Assembly (NCBI GenBank): GCA_963732345.1
Contig: CAVSZI010000016.1
Coordinates: 248,001-312,000 of the forward strand
Origin: Bog-532 sp963732345
GTDB taxonomy: Bacteria > Actinomycetota > Actinomycetes > Streptosporangiales > Streptosporangiaceae
Direction of reading: 5' to 3'
DNA length: 64,000 bases
The number at the start of each line of letters is the position of its first letter. Within the stretch, counting starts at the first letter, position 1. Below, piece after piece: positions 8,856 through 20,112 of the stretch. The notes under the pieces are model-generated. The model searched no databases. It was given only the letters and a program-made list of their open reading frames with translations, and was not told the origin of the DNA. Position numbers and translations under genes: made by a program.

Positions 8856-9908
8856 CTACGCTTCGATGCGGACGGCGCCGACGAAGAGGCTCCAGTCAAT
8901 GGGCTGGACTATGACGTCCTGCCCGAAGGACGGTGCGTCGACCATCAGGCCATTGCCGATGTAGAGGCCCACGTGGCTGATGTCGGCGTAGAAGAAGACC
9001 AGGTCGCCAGGCTCAAGCTGGCTGCGCGAAACGTGCTCCCCCTCGTTCCACTGATCGCCGGTGTAGTGGTCCAGGGTGATTCCCTCTTGGGCATAGGCCC
9101 ACAGCACCAGCCCCGAGCAGTCGAAGGCCGTGGGCCCGGCCGCTCCCCACACATAGGGATATCCGCGCCTGGTCAGGGCCGTCCGGAGCGCGACCGCACC
9201 GGCGCTGTTGCCGCCCGGTATGGCGATGTTCGGGTACTGCCCGGTCTGGTCGAAGATCGTCATGGCCTGCGTCATCGCCGAGCTGTTGACCTCGTCGATC
9301 TCGCTCTGGATGACCTTGATCTTCGTGTTCATGGCCGACTGGAGGGCAGTCACCTTGGCGATCTGCTGCTGGGCGGTCTGGTGAGCGCGCCTGTCCGCCG
9401 CCTGGGCCGCCGTGAGCTGGGAAACCCTCGTCCCGTTCTGCTGATCGAGCTGCTGCATGACCGAGGCCTGGTTGAGGAACTGGTCAGCGTTATCGGCGGT
9501 AAGGATCTGCAGCGTCGGATCATAACCGGCGTTCTCGTAGCTGGCTGCCGCGAGCCGTGAGACCGCGGCCTGGCTCGTCTTGAGGGCGGCCGCATCTTTC
9601 GCCGCCGCCTGTTCGGCCTTCGCGGCCGAGGTGCGCGCCGAGGAGAGCTCGACCCGGAGGCCGTCATACTGCTCGCTCAGCGCGTTGATCTGGTACGTGA
9701 GCTGCTGGGCCTGTGCCACCAGGGAACTCAGCGTCGGAGACGGCGCCCGGGTCTGCGCGCTACTGATCCCGCCGGGCAGGAAGATGGCGCAGGCGGTCGC
9801 CGCACCGGTCAGAACCGCCGCAAACCGCCATGAACGCGACACCGCGATCCCCGCGCGCGAGCGCGAGCATCCGGATACATCTCCCGCGCCGAGCGCTGAA
9901 CGTCGCAC
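8856..9908 (-). CDS. secreted NlpC/P60 peptidoglycan hydrolase
   Basis: A 350-aa protein with an arginine-rich N-terminus and hydrophobic signal segment (about residues 28-50), a long coiled coil (about 60-215) and a C-terminal NlpC/P60 domain. The catalytic Cys is in FDCSGLVLWAY (near 264) and the His in ISHVGLYIGNG (near 312). This coiled-coil/NlpC layout is that of RipA-like endopeptidases that cut stem peptides. The upstream region was inspected for a c-di-AMP (ydaO-type) riboswitch and none was recognised. Confidence 0.9.
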   Translation of the reverse strand: MRRSALGAGDVSGCSRSRAGIAVSRSWRFAAVLTGAATACAIFLPGGISSAQTRAPSPTLSSLVAQAQQLTYQINALSEQYDGLRVELSSARTSAAKAEQAAAKDAAALKTSQAAVSRLAAASYENAGYDPTLQILTADNADQFLNQASVMQQLDQQNGTRVSQLTAAQAADRRAHQTAQQQIAKVTALQSAMNTKIKVIQSEIDEVNSSAMTQAMTIFDQTGQYPNIAIPGGNSAGAVALRTALTRRGYPYVWGAAGPTAFDCSGLVLWAYAQEGITLDHYTGDQWNEGEHVSRSQLEPGDLVFFYADISHVGLYIGNGLMVDAPSFGQDVIVQPIDWSLFVGAVRIEA

Positions 9909-10115
9909 AGAAGGCCCTCTCTCGCGGACGGCCTGTTCGACGTTGGCATCATCCGTGTCAGTCGTCTATCGGTGGCAACAGCGTTGCACGCTATTGGATC
10001 CGCCAATGGCGTGCCAACCGGAACGGCACAACTCGCGCGCAGTTTTTGCGCATGCCACATCGGCACCGCCCAAGACCGCGAGCTGCGCCGCCGTACCGGC
10101 TAGGGTGGACCCGCC

Positions 10116-10649
10116 ATGGGATACACGGTCAGGCAGGCGCGTACCGCCGACGTCCCGGGAATCCGCGGCCTGATCGACGCAAACGTGGGATCTGGGCGCC
10201 TGCTCGGCAAGGCCACCGTCACGCTGTACGAGGATGCCCAGGAATTCTGGGTGGCCGAGCAGGAACCCGGTGGGCTTATCGCCGGCTGCGGGGCCCTGCA
10301 CGTGCTGTGGGAAGACCTGGCCGAGATCAGGACCATCGCGGTCCGTGCGGATTGCCAGGGCCAGGGAATCGGGCGCCTGATCGCCGACGTCCTGCTCGAC
10401 CGGGCGCGCGAGCTGGGTGTGCAGCGGGTGTTCGTGCTGACCTTCGCGGTCGAGTTCTTCGGCAGCCTCGGTTTCAGGGAGATCTTCGGCACGCCGGTCG
10501 CGCCTGATGTCTACGCCGAGCTGCTGCGGTCCTACGACGAGGGTGTCGCTGAGTTCCTCGGTCTCGACTGGGTGAAGCCGAACACGCTGGGGAACACCCG
10601 GATGCTGTTGCACTTGCGGCCCGTTCCCGACCCGCCCCAGCACTCCTGA
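10116..10649 (+). CDS. argA: GNAT amino-acid N-acetyltransferase, Rv2747 (ArgA)-type
   Basis: A 177-aa single GNAT domain with the acetyl-CoA loop in RTIAVRADCQGQGIG and a VTLYEDAQEFWVAE segment typical of the short actinobacterial ArgA (Rv2747-type), which makes N-acetylglutamate for arginine synthesis. It lacks the kinase-like domain of E. coli ArgA. TAGGGT lies 9 nt before the ATG, close to leaderless spacing. It is divergent from the NlpC/P60 gene. Substrate assignment is from family resemblance. Confidence 0.85.
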   Translation: MGYTVRQARTADVPGIRGLIDANVGSGRLLGKATVTLYEDAQEFWVAEQEPGGLIAGCGALHVLWEDLAEIRTIAVRADCQGQGIGRLIADVLLDRARELGVQRVFVLTFAVEFFGSLGFREIFGTPVAPDVYAELLRSYDEGVAEFLGLDWVKPNTLGNTRMLLHLRPVPDPPQHS

Positions 10650-10667
10650 ACCTGACCGTGAACCTGG

Positions 10668-11876
10668 TCACAGCAGCCGGAGCTGCCGGTCCGGTGGCAA
10701 CCGCTTCGGCGTGGCGGGCCGGCTGAGCAACGCTGGATCGATAGCGGCCAGGAACGGCGAGCGTCGGCGGCCACCTCCTGGAGGATGGCGAGTTCTGGCC
10801 CGAACGCGGCGACAAGCCGGTCAATGACCCCGTTAGCGCTCTTGCTCTTCGGCCCCAGGGAGAGGATCCCGCTAATAATTTCCGCAAGCGGAACGAGATT
10901 ATTGAAGTCCGCGGCACCCTCGGGGCGGAAGCCATCCAGGCGGTCTGCGAGTTCAGCGACCCGGTGCAGGACCCCGACGGTGAGTGGTTTATGACACTCA
11001 GGGCATGCTCTGTCACGCGCGCGCGTTTGCCGGGGCTCGAACCTGATCCCGCACTTGCGGTGCCGGTCCAGGTGATACTTGCCTTCTTCGGGATAGAACT
11101 CGATGGTCCCGGCGAGGCCGTCTCCCGGGCGCAGGGCTTCGGCGATCGAGAAGAAGTCCATCGCGGCCCTGAAGTTTGTCGCTTCGCGCCCCCGCGCCGG
11201 CGGTGAATGGGCGTCGGAGTCACTGACGAGTCGATAAGCATCCAGCGATGAGCACATCCAGTTCATGCGCGGATCCGAAGACAGGCCGGTCTCCACCGCG
11301 AATATTTCCCCGGCAAGATCGCCGTAGCAGTCGGCGACCGCGTCGAAACCGGACCGGGAACCAAGAACAGCGAACCAAGGTGTCCAGATATGTGCGGGAA
11401 CCAAGTAGCAGCCGGGCCGCCTCAAGCGTGATCTCGAGCAGGTCTCGTGAGTCAAGCCCGAGGATGGGCCGCCCATCCGGCGCGAGGTCGCCGATCTTCG
11501 ACGCAGATGCGGTGATGCGGTCCGCCGCCTCGAACGTCGGAGCGTATATAAGGTGATGCACTTTACGTGTGTGCTCATCACGGCGATAGATGGTGGAGAT
11601 CTCCACCGAGAGCATGAATCGCACCGGTTGCTCACACGCAGCCGGCACCGGCCGGCGCAGGACCCTTTCGAGATCGGGCCGCAGGCGAAGCAAGCCCGCT
11701 TCTGCGGGACCAAGAGTGCCTTTCAGTTCGTCCCGCCGTGCGGGATGGGTGAAGTCGCCGGTACCGAGCACGCTGGCGCCCTTGCGCAGTGCCCCGGCCG
11801 CTAGGTGAGGGATGTCGCAGTCCCGGCTGCAAGCGCGTGAAAACTTCGAGTGGATGTGGAGGTCGGCGTGGAACAT
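10668..11876 (-). pseudogene. endonuclease Q-like PHP protein, frameshifted
   Basis: The first part from 11876 reads FHADLHIHSKFSRACSRDC, GTGDFTHPARRDELKG, MLSVEISTIYRR and GLDSRDLLEITLE, a PHP-domain endonuclease Q start. Near 11411-11422 the frame is lost; homology resumes in another frame with YLVPAHIWTPWFAVLGSRSG, FAVETGLSSDPRMNW and SDAHSPPARGREATNF. It continues through the HRKCGIRFEP / CPECHKPLTVG zinc-binding region to about 10790. A further frame change near 10765 would place the stop at 10668-10670. EndoQ nicks 5' of deaminated bases. With one clear and one possible frameshift the gene is probably dead. Confidence 0.75.
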
Positions 11877-12504
11877 TGCCGTCTTATTGCCCCTCTCGGC
11901 TCAGAGCGCGGGCGGTGGCCGGTCCGATCCGGCCATGCGATGTCCGTTCATAAGACGGACGTCACGCCCACCGCCGTCCCGCCACCCCGGACTTCCCGGG
12001 CGGCGGGACAGACGGGTCGTTGCCGGCGGTCGCGGGCGTGCCGTTCGGCACGCCGGAGATCATCGGAACTAAGCGCTTTGAACTGGGAAGAAGACGCCGG
12101 AGAGCCGTGGTTCGCTGTCGCTCGGAAACGGTGCCGTGGGCCAGGGCGCGGGCCAGCACGCGGGCGACCGCACGGCCGCCAGTAGCGGTGAGACACAATG
12201 GTAAGCAGGAGTGCGGTCCCGGTGCCGACCGCCGGAGCTCCGGCAAGACGGTCGCCCGCCATGACAGCCGCGGGGATTCTGTGAGCCGTCCCCGGACCGG
12301 CCAGGCGCCATAGGCCGGGGCGCCCGGTCGGCCGGATAACAGCAGCGCCGGTATGGCTGCCTTTGACCGGCCTGCGGAACAAACTTCATAAGAGAGCAGT
12401 ACGAACATTTTGAGCACTTGCGTTAAGCACATGCGCGGTAGCACACCGCAGTGCACTGTTGACGGCAGACACCTATACCTTAATCGGTAAGGGAGGAGGG
12501 CGCC
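11877..12504. other. gene-poor region before the small membrane protein
   Basis: About 630 bp without a recognisable gene; open frames here lack family motifs. A TTGACG box near 12461 with a weak -10 may serve the small gene at 12505. Confidence 0.5.
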
Positions 12505-12744
12505 TTGTTGAAGGATCTGGCGGCACTGACCCCGCCGGCGGTTGTTTGCGCTGCGTTCCTCATCGGTCTTGTCCTGTTGTTGCGGCGTGAGATGGCACCG
12601 AAGCGCAGAGTGCGTGAAGACTCCGGCAGTGAACACGATATTTCCGGCAACAACGGCATTATCGGCGCCAAGGCTCCCACATCGGCGGCCGGCTCAGATG
12701 AGCATGATGATGCCGCCCGATCACCTGATGGCGAGGCTCGCTGA
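12505..12744 (+). CDS. small single-pass membrane protein
   Basis: A 79-aa protein starting at TTG after a strong GGGAGGAGGG ribosome site. Residues ~8-27 (TPPAVVCAAFLIGLVLLLRR) form one membrane segment; the rest is a charged acidic tail rich in Asp, Glu and Ser. Family and function were not recognised. The RBS and membrane segment are the only support. Confidence 0.5.
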   Translation: MLKDLAALTPPAVVCAAFLIGLVLLLRREMAPKRRVREDSGSEHDISGNNGIIGAKAPTSAAGSDEHDDAARSPDGEAR

Positions 12745-13087
12745 TCATCAGCCCTGGTGCCGTTCAGCTAACTAAGAGTTCTCCCCGCCTAGAAGTTCTC
12801 GGTGGTCCTGCGTTGCCGCTGGGCTAACACTTAGAATCGCCTCAGAGTTAGGAAGAACGCGCTCAACGCGGCAATCGGCATCGCTCGGCAGGAATGCTAA
12901 CAGTGCACGCAATGCATGATTACGGAGAGTTACCGCATCCCGAGGGGAGTAGTCCGGCGTTGCCGGCATGACACGTGCTAACTTTGCGCTATCGCGCCAA
13001 TCTTCTTGCCCCCTGAATTGGCAACAGCAACATGGCGGGTATATCTTCAGTTCAGAAATATGTGTGATCCACAGAAGGGCTGGTTCC
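12745..13087. other. lsr2 upstream region
   Basis: About 340 bp, noticeably more AT-rich than its surroundings, which fits regulatory DNA upstream of a nucleoid protein. A 65-codon minus-strand frame (12772-12969) is the only coding candidate and has no recognised family. No promoter is clear enough to place. Confidence 0.4.
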
Positions 13088-13411
13088 ATGGCACAGAAGG
13101 TGCAAGTGCTTCTCGTCGACGATCTTGACGGCGGCGAGGCCACCGAGACCCTATCGTTTGGTCTTGATGGCAGCTCGTATGAGATCGACCTTAGCTCGGC
13201 CAACGCCGACAAGATCCGCAAAGAACTGACCCTCTACATCGAGCACGCTCGCAAAGTGAGTGCGCCGACTAGGCGCCGCCGTCCGCGTACCGGTCCGGGC
13301 CGCCAGCGCAGCGCGGAAATCAGGGACTGGGCGAAGCAGCGCGGTTACCACGTCAACGAGCGCGGGCGTATTCCCGCTTCGATCGTTTCCGAGTACGAGG
13401 CCTCCCACTAA
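13088..13411 (+). CDS. lsr2: Lsr2 nucleoid-associated silencer
   Basis: A 107-aa Lsr2. The N-terminal dimerisation domain (AQKVQVLLVDDLDGG, SYEIDLS) is joined by a basic linker (TRRRRPRTGPGRQRS) to the C-terminal DNA-binding domain (IRDWAKQRGYHVNERGRIP). Its RGR motif is the AT-hook-like minor-groove clamp. Lsr2 silences AT-rich horizontally acquired DNA, relevant to the island in this window. ATG 13088 was chosen over longer frames because it gives the standard N-terminus. Confidence 0.96.
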   Translation: MAQKVQVLLVDDLDGGEATETLSFGLDGSSYEIDLSSANADKIRKELTLYIEHARKVSAPTRRRRPRTGPGRQRSAEIRDWAKQRGYHVNERGRIPASIVSEYEASH

Positions 13412-13421
13412 GGCCGCACTA

Positions 13422-13446
13422 ACCCACGCAGGCTAACTGCGTGGGT
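13422..13446 (+). terminator. lsr2 terminator hairpin
   Basis: A perfect 9-bp stem (ACCCACGCA / TGCGTGGGT) with a 7-nt loop, 11 bp after the lsr2 stop. Confidence 0.75.
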
Positions 13447-13475
13447 GGGGTGCTTTCCGTCGTATCCCGCACGGC

Positions 13476-13507
13476 GGCCCTCCCGACCGGCTGCGTCCGG
13501 GAGGGCC
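13476..13507. terminator. second hairpin after lsr2
   Basis: A perfect 10-bp stem (GGCCCTCCCG / CGGGAGGGCC) with a 12-nt loop, 30 bp beyond the first; possibly a tandem terminator. Confidence 0.5.
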
Positions 13508-13566
13508 CTGGGCAATAACCGCCTTCCGCTTCTCATTTCTCAGCAGATCTTCGCGGAAGGCACGGC

Positions 13567-13656
13567 GCAGCCGAAGAACGCGGCGCAGCCGAAGAGCACG
13601 ATGCAATCGGGGAACACGGTCGAACCGAAGAACACGGTGCAGCCCGCGGTGCATGC
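13567..13656. repeat. 18-bp degenerate tandem repeat, five units
   Basis: Units start at 13567, 13585, 13603, 13621 and 13639 and resemble GCAGCCGAAGAACACGGT. They lie in the otherwise gene-free 13412-14018 interval between lsr2 and clpC, where no gene was recognised. Confidence 0.75.
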
Positions 13657-14018
13657 TCTCCGCCGCGGTGGGTGCCAGGCCACCAGACCGCCGTCAGGCT
13701 CGCTCAAGAGCCTGCGGACCTGGGCACGGCCACCATCCCGCGCGGCCGCCGCCGCTCGCGCGGGGGATGCCAGCGTCGGCATGAGGGAAGTAATCGCTGG
13801 CAGCGTTTCAGTGCCGATCTGCCGTTCGCTTGCGGCGTAGCGGGAACACCACGGGCCGTTGGCGCGGTTTGATGGGATGAACGCTGCCCTTCCGGGGAAC
13901 CTTTAGCCGTATGACCTACGGCACGAAGCGCACCGCCGGGGCGCGCGGCTACGATGCGGATAACGGCAGGGCCTGACTTTCTGTACCTGCCTGACCGCGC
14001 TGTGAGGAGAGCAACGAT

Positions 14019-16544
<2,526 letters not shown>

Positions 16545-16562
16545 CCCTGCCGAACGCCCTAA

Positions 16563-16596
16563 CGGTGCCCGGACCGCATTGGCGGTCCGGGCACCG
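16563..16596. terminator. clpC terminator
   Basis: A perfect 15-bp stem with a 4-nt loop (ATTG) beginning 18 bp after the clpC stop, followed by GTGCTATCCC. One of the strongest hairpins in the window; faces mutY. Confidence 0.9.
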
Positions 16597-16600
16597 TGCT

Positions 16601-16711
16601 ATCCCAGGGGGACGACCCCCTGGAACCCCCGCTGCGCTTCGCGCCCCGCTGCGGCATCTGCTCGTATTGCCGGCCACTCACCGGGCCTGAAGGCCCGGTT
16701 CGCTGGGCCGG
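16601..16711. repeat. convergent-intergenic repeat, copy 2
   Basis: The counterpart of 8661-8769. It overlaps the 3' end of mutY, so the last ~10 MutY residues are read from the repeat. Confidence 0.75.
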
Positions 16712-17598
16712 TCAGATCGTCTCTCCGAAAATCCCGGCAGGGCGTATGAACCGTTGGGCAGGACGTCCACGAGGCCGTCCGCCACCAGGCCGTCCAGGGC
16801 GCGCGCCCGCTGAACCGGCACCGGCCAGACCGCGTCGAGCTGGCCGGCCGTGACGGGCCCTTCCGCGTCGCGGATCACGGCCAGCAGCCGTCCCCGGCAC
16901 TGCCGGTCGGTCCCCTCGTAACGCTGCCCCACGGGCCGTTCGGCGGCGGGCGGGCATCCCGCCCTCAGCCAGGAGCAGTCGTGTGCGAGGGGGCACGCCG
17001 CACAGCGCGGCCGCGCGGCGGTGCAGACCAGCGCGCCGAGTTCCATGACTCCCACCGACCAGCGGGCTGCGATCCGCGGCTCGGCCGGAAGCAGCGACTC
17101 GGCCAGCCGCCACTCGGCGGCCGACGGCGTACGGCCGGGAAACTCCGCACCGGTGACCAGGCGGCACATCACCCGGCGCACGTTGGTGTCTAGAACCGGG
17201 TAGCGCTGCTTGAAGGCGAAGCTGGCGACCGCAGCGGCGGTGTAGCGGCCAATACCGGGCAGGGCCAGCAGCGCCTCGTAGGAAGACGGGACGCCGCCAC
17301 CGTGACGTTCGGTCAGGGTTCGGGCCGCCTCGTGCAGCCAGAGAGCGCGCCGGGGATAACCGAGCCGTCCCCACTGCCGGACGGCCTCGCCGGCCGGAAC
17401 GGCGGCCAGGTCGGCGGGTGCCGGCCACCGGCTGAGCCAGTCCCGGTGGGCCGGCAGCACGCGCGCCACCGGTGTCTGCTGGAGCATGATCTCGCTGACC
17501 AGGATCGACCACGCGGACGCGTCCGGAGAGCGCCAGGGGAGGTCACGCGCGTGATCCGCGTACCAGTCGAGGACCGGCTCGAGATAACGGCTTGTCAT
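16678..17598 (-). CDS. mutY: A/G-specific adenine glycosylase
   Basis: A 306-aa MutY removing A mispaired with 8-oxoG. It has EIMLQQTPVARV with the catalytic Glu, a helix-hairpin-helix LPGIGRYTAAAVASFAF, VLDTNVRRV with the catalytic Asp, and the 4Fe-4S ligands CTAARPRCAACPLAHDC (C-X6-C-X2-C-X5-C). The C-terminal part is short and winged-helix-like. The ATG at 17598 gives the usual N-terminus; longer frames only add low-complexity residues. The final residues overlap an intergenic repeat. Confidence 0.95.
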   Translation of the reverse strand: MTSRYLEPVLDWYADHARDLPWRSPDASAWSILVSEIMLQQTPVARVLPAHRDWLSRWPAPADLAAVPAGEAVRQWGRLGYPRRALWLHEAARTLTERHGGGVPSSYEALLALPGIGRYTAAAVASFAFKQRYPVLDTNVRRVMCRLVTGAEFPGRTPSAAEWRLAESLLPAEPRIAARWSVGVMELGALVCTAARPRCAACPLAHDCSWLRAGCPPAAERPVGQRYEGTDRQCRGRLLAVIRDAEGPVTAGQLDAVWPVPVQRARALDGLVADGLVDVLPNGSYALPGFSERRSDRPSEPGLQAR

Positions 17599-17615
17599 GA
17601 CAATGCATGATTGTC
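17599..17615. promoter_or_regulatory. GACAAT / ATTGTC inverted repeat abutting mutY start
   Basis: Six-bp arms separated by GCATG directly adjoin the mutY ATG, in the divergent mutY / membrane-protein spacer. A candidate operator; no known regulator consensus was recognised. Confidence 0.35.
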
Positions 17616-17696
17616 GCACGTCAGAGGGCCCGCTGCGGGGCCGGTCGGCCGGCGAGCCGCCGGGCCAGAGCACCGCCGCCGGATAATACTGAATGT

Positions 17697-18512
17697 ATGG
17701 ATCCGAATGCTCAGCGTAGCAGAAGTCGGGCTCGCGAGGCCGACTCATACTGGCAGCGCCGGTTCTTTGCTCTCGTGGCCGGCCTCGGGGTGATCGGGCT
17801 GCTGGCCTGGGCGTGCTCCGGTATCGGCGGCGGGAAACCCGCGTCCCAGTCCTCCCGGAGCGGTCAGGTATCGGCGGTGGCGTACGGGAGCGCCGCCGCG
17901 GGGCAGCCCGCGGGAAGGCAGCCGGGGGCAGGTGCGGGAGCGGCGTCCCCGGCATCATCCGCGCGGGCCGGCGTGCCGGGGTCCGCGTCGCCCGGCTCGC
18001 CGTCCGCGTCCTCGGCCAGTGGGGCTGCCTTGTCGTCTCCCCACCCGGCTGCCTCCGGCCTTTCCGCTCCACCCGCGGCGCGCGGGACCGGCAAGAACCG
18101 CGCGGGCCAGGCCGCAGCCGGGGGCGGCGCCTGTCCGGCGGCCGACATCGTGCTGACCCTGCTGGCGAGCAAGCCCAGCTATGGGCTGCGCGCCCAGCCG
18201 AGGTTCCAGATCGAAATCGTCTCCACCGGCGCGACGGTGTGCGCCTTTGACCTCGGCCCGGCGTCCCTGCGCGTGGTAGTCACGCACGGGGGCGAGATCG
18301 TGTGGAATTCGGGGGCCTGCCGGCACGACGCGGCCTCCCGTGTCACCCACCTCCGGCGGGGTGTTCCCATCGCGGTGTCCGTGATGTGGAATCGGAGCCT
18401 TACCGTCGCCGGCTGCCCGACCACGGTCATGGCTGCCTCGCAGCGTACCTACGTGGCCATCGCGCAGAGCGGAACGGCCCAGAGCCCCGGCCAGGCGTTC
18501 CGGCTGAAGTGA
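17697..18512 (+). CDS. membrane-anchored extracytoplasmic protein, Rv3587c-like
   Basis: A 271-aa protein: charged N-terminus, one membrane anchor (FFALVAGLGVIGLLAWAC, about residues 22-40), an Ala/Ser/Pro/Gly-rich linker to about 145, and a compact C-terminal domain with three Cys. Architecture and position beside mutY and radA resemble Rv3587c, a conserved membrane protein of unknown function. ATG 17697 gives a standard anchor; upstream starts add basic low-complexity residues. Confidence 0.75.
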   Translation: MDPNAQRSRSRAREADSYWQRRFFALVAGLGVIGLLAWACSGIGGGKPASQSSRSGQVSAVAYGSAAAGQPAGRQPGAGAGAASPASSARAGVPGSASPGSPSASSASGAALSSPHPAASGLSAPPAARGTGKNRAGQAAAGGGACPAADIVLTLLASKPSYGLRAQPRFQIEIVSTGATVCAFDLGPASLRVVVTHGGEIVWNSGACRHDAASRVTHLRRGVPIAVSVMWNRSLTVAGCPTTVMAASQRTYVAIAQSGTAQSPGQAFRLK

Positions 18513-18546
18513 CGGCTCTGGCCGACCGCCTGGAGACGGCTTGGCT

Positions 18547-19980
18547 TCAGTCGCCGAGCGCGGCGGTGATCGCGTGCCGGACGTCTTCCACCTCCCGGAC
18601 GTCCATCAGGCCCGTCAGGTCGTCGCTGGGCACCACCGCGAGATGGCTCTTGCGGCCCTCCGGCGGAGGCGCGGACGAGGGCAGGCCACCGGAACCTGGC
18701 GGGACGATCGCCCGGCGGAAGCCCATGCGCTCGGCCTCCGCAAGCCGCCGCGCGACGCCGCTCACCCGGCGGACCTCCCCGGCCAGGCCTACCTCGCCGA
18801 TCGCGATAACGCCCGCCGGGACATTCAGGTTTGAGACCGAGCTGGCCAGGGCCACCGCCATGGCCAGATCGACCGACGGCTCGGTCAGCCGCACGCCGCC
18901 GACCGTCGCCGCGTAGACGTCCTGGCGGCCGAGCCGGAACTCCGTGTGCCGCTGGAGGACCGCCAGCACCATGCCGACCCGCGCCCCGTCGAGGCCCGAC
19001 GTCACCCGTCGCGGCATGTCGAGCACCGACGGGCCAACGAGCGTCTGGACCTCCGCTACCAGCGGGCGCCTGCCCTCCAGGGTGACCGTCACGCACGTGC
19101 CGGGAACCGGCACGCTGCGCTGGGACAGGAACAGCCCGCTCGGGTCTGGCAGCCCGATCAGCCCGTATTCGCCGAGGTCGAAGCAGCCCACCTCGTCGGT
19201 GGGGCCGTACCGGTTCTTCACCGCGCGGACCATGCGCAGCTGGGAGTGCCGGTCGCCCTCGAAGTGCAGCACCACGTCCACCATGTGCTCCAGGGTGCGC
19301 GGGCCCGCGATGGAGCCGTCCTTGGTCACATGGCCGACCAGGATCGTGGCCAGCGAACGCTCCTTGGCGGCGCCGCTCAGCGCGGCTGCGACCTCGCGGA
19401 CCTGGGTAACCCCCCCGGGGGCGCCGTCCACTCCCTGAGCCGTGATCGTCTGCACCGAATCGATGATGAGCAGGTCCGGCCGTACGGCCTCGACGTGCCC
19501 GAGCACGGCGGCCAGATCCGTCTCCGCCGCCAGGAACAGGTTGTCGCTGACCGCCCCGATCCGGTCGGCCCGCAGCCGCACCTGCGCGGCCGATTCCTCC
19601 CCCGTGATGTAGAGCACCGAGCCGGATCCCGCTACCAGGGCCGCCGCCTCCAGCAGCAGCGTCGACTTCCCGACACCCGGCTCGCCAGCCAGCAGCAGGA
19701 CCGCGCCCGGCACCAGGCCGCCGCCGAGCACCCGGTCCAGTTCGTCGAGCCCGGTCGGCCGCGCGCTCGCCGCCCGCGCGTCCACGGCCCTGATCGAAAT
19801 CGCGGGCGAACTCACCGGACCCGGTCCTGGCGCGCGGACGCCCGCCCGGACGAGACGGGAAACCCCCGCCTCCCCGATCGTGCCCCAGGCCTGGCACTCC
19901 CCGCACCGGCCCACCCATTTGGGCGCCTGCCAGCCGCACTCCGCGCAGCGGTAGACGCTGCCTGCCGGTGACTTAGCCAT
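18547..19980 (-). CDS. radA: DNA repair protein RadA
   Basis: A 477-aa RadA (Sms), a RecA-like branch-migration helicase. It shows the N-terminal C4 zinc finger (CAECGWQAPKWVGRCGEC), Walker A GEPGVGKSTLLLEAA, the RadA signature KNRYGPTDEVG and a C-terminal Lon-like domain. MAKSPAGSVY was chosen as the start; TAGGGT lies 7 nt upstream. In many actinomycetes disA is next to radA; here the neighbour is the Rv3587c-like gene with 34 bp between the convergent stops. Confidence 0.96.
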   Translation of the reverse strand: MAKSPAGSVYRCAECGWQAPKWVGRCGECQAWGTIGEAGVSRLVRAGVRAPGPGPVSSPAISIRAVDARAASARPTGLDELDRVLGGGLVPGAVLLLAGEPGVGKSTLLLEAAALVAGSGSVLYITGEESAAQVRLRADRIGAVSDNLFLAAETDLAAVLGHVEAVRPDLLIIDSVQTITAQGVDGAPGGVTQVREVAAALSGAAKERSLATILVGHVTKDGSIAGPRTLEHMVDVVLHFEGDRHSQLRMVRAVKNRYGPTDEVGCFDLGEYGLIGLPDPSGLFLSQRSVPVPGTCVTVTLEGRRPLVAEVQTLVGPSVLDMPRRVTSGLDGARVGMVLAVLQRHTEFRLGRQDVYAATVGGVRLTEPSVDLAMAVALASSVSNLNVPAGVIAIGEVGLAGEVRRVSGVARRLAEAERMGFRRAIVPPGSGGLPSSAPPPEGRKSHLAVVPSDDLTGLMDVREVEDVRHAITAALGD

Positions 19981-19987
19981 GGCTGGC

Positions 19988-19993
19988 ACCCTA
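19988..19993 (-). promoter_or_regulatory. -10 hexamer TAGGGT, leaderless start of radA
   Basis: On the minus strand TAGGGT ends 7 nt before the radA ATG. Confidence 0.45.
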
Positions 19994-20112
19994 GCCTCGG
20001 GGGCTGACATTTCCGTGGCCCCGCCGCGGCGACCGGATGGAGTGACTGGGACCGGCGCCAACATAAGCTTGCTCGACGGGGATCCTGTGCACCGTGTACG
20101 GAGGGACTGGGC

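Noticed and set aside
9909..10115. c-di-AMP (ydaO-type) riboswitch upstream of the NlpC/P60 gene
   Set aside because: Expected from other actinomycetes, but the conserved core segments were not seen in the 207-bp spacer.
12772..12969. 65-codon minus-strand frame upstream of lsr2
   Set aside because: Composition is plausible, but there is no clear ribosome site or recognised family and it overlaps likely lsr2 control DNA; not called.
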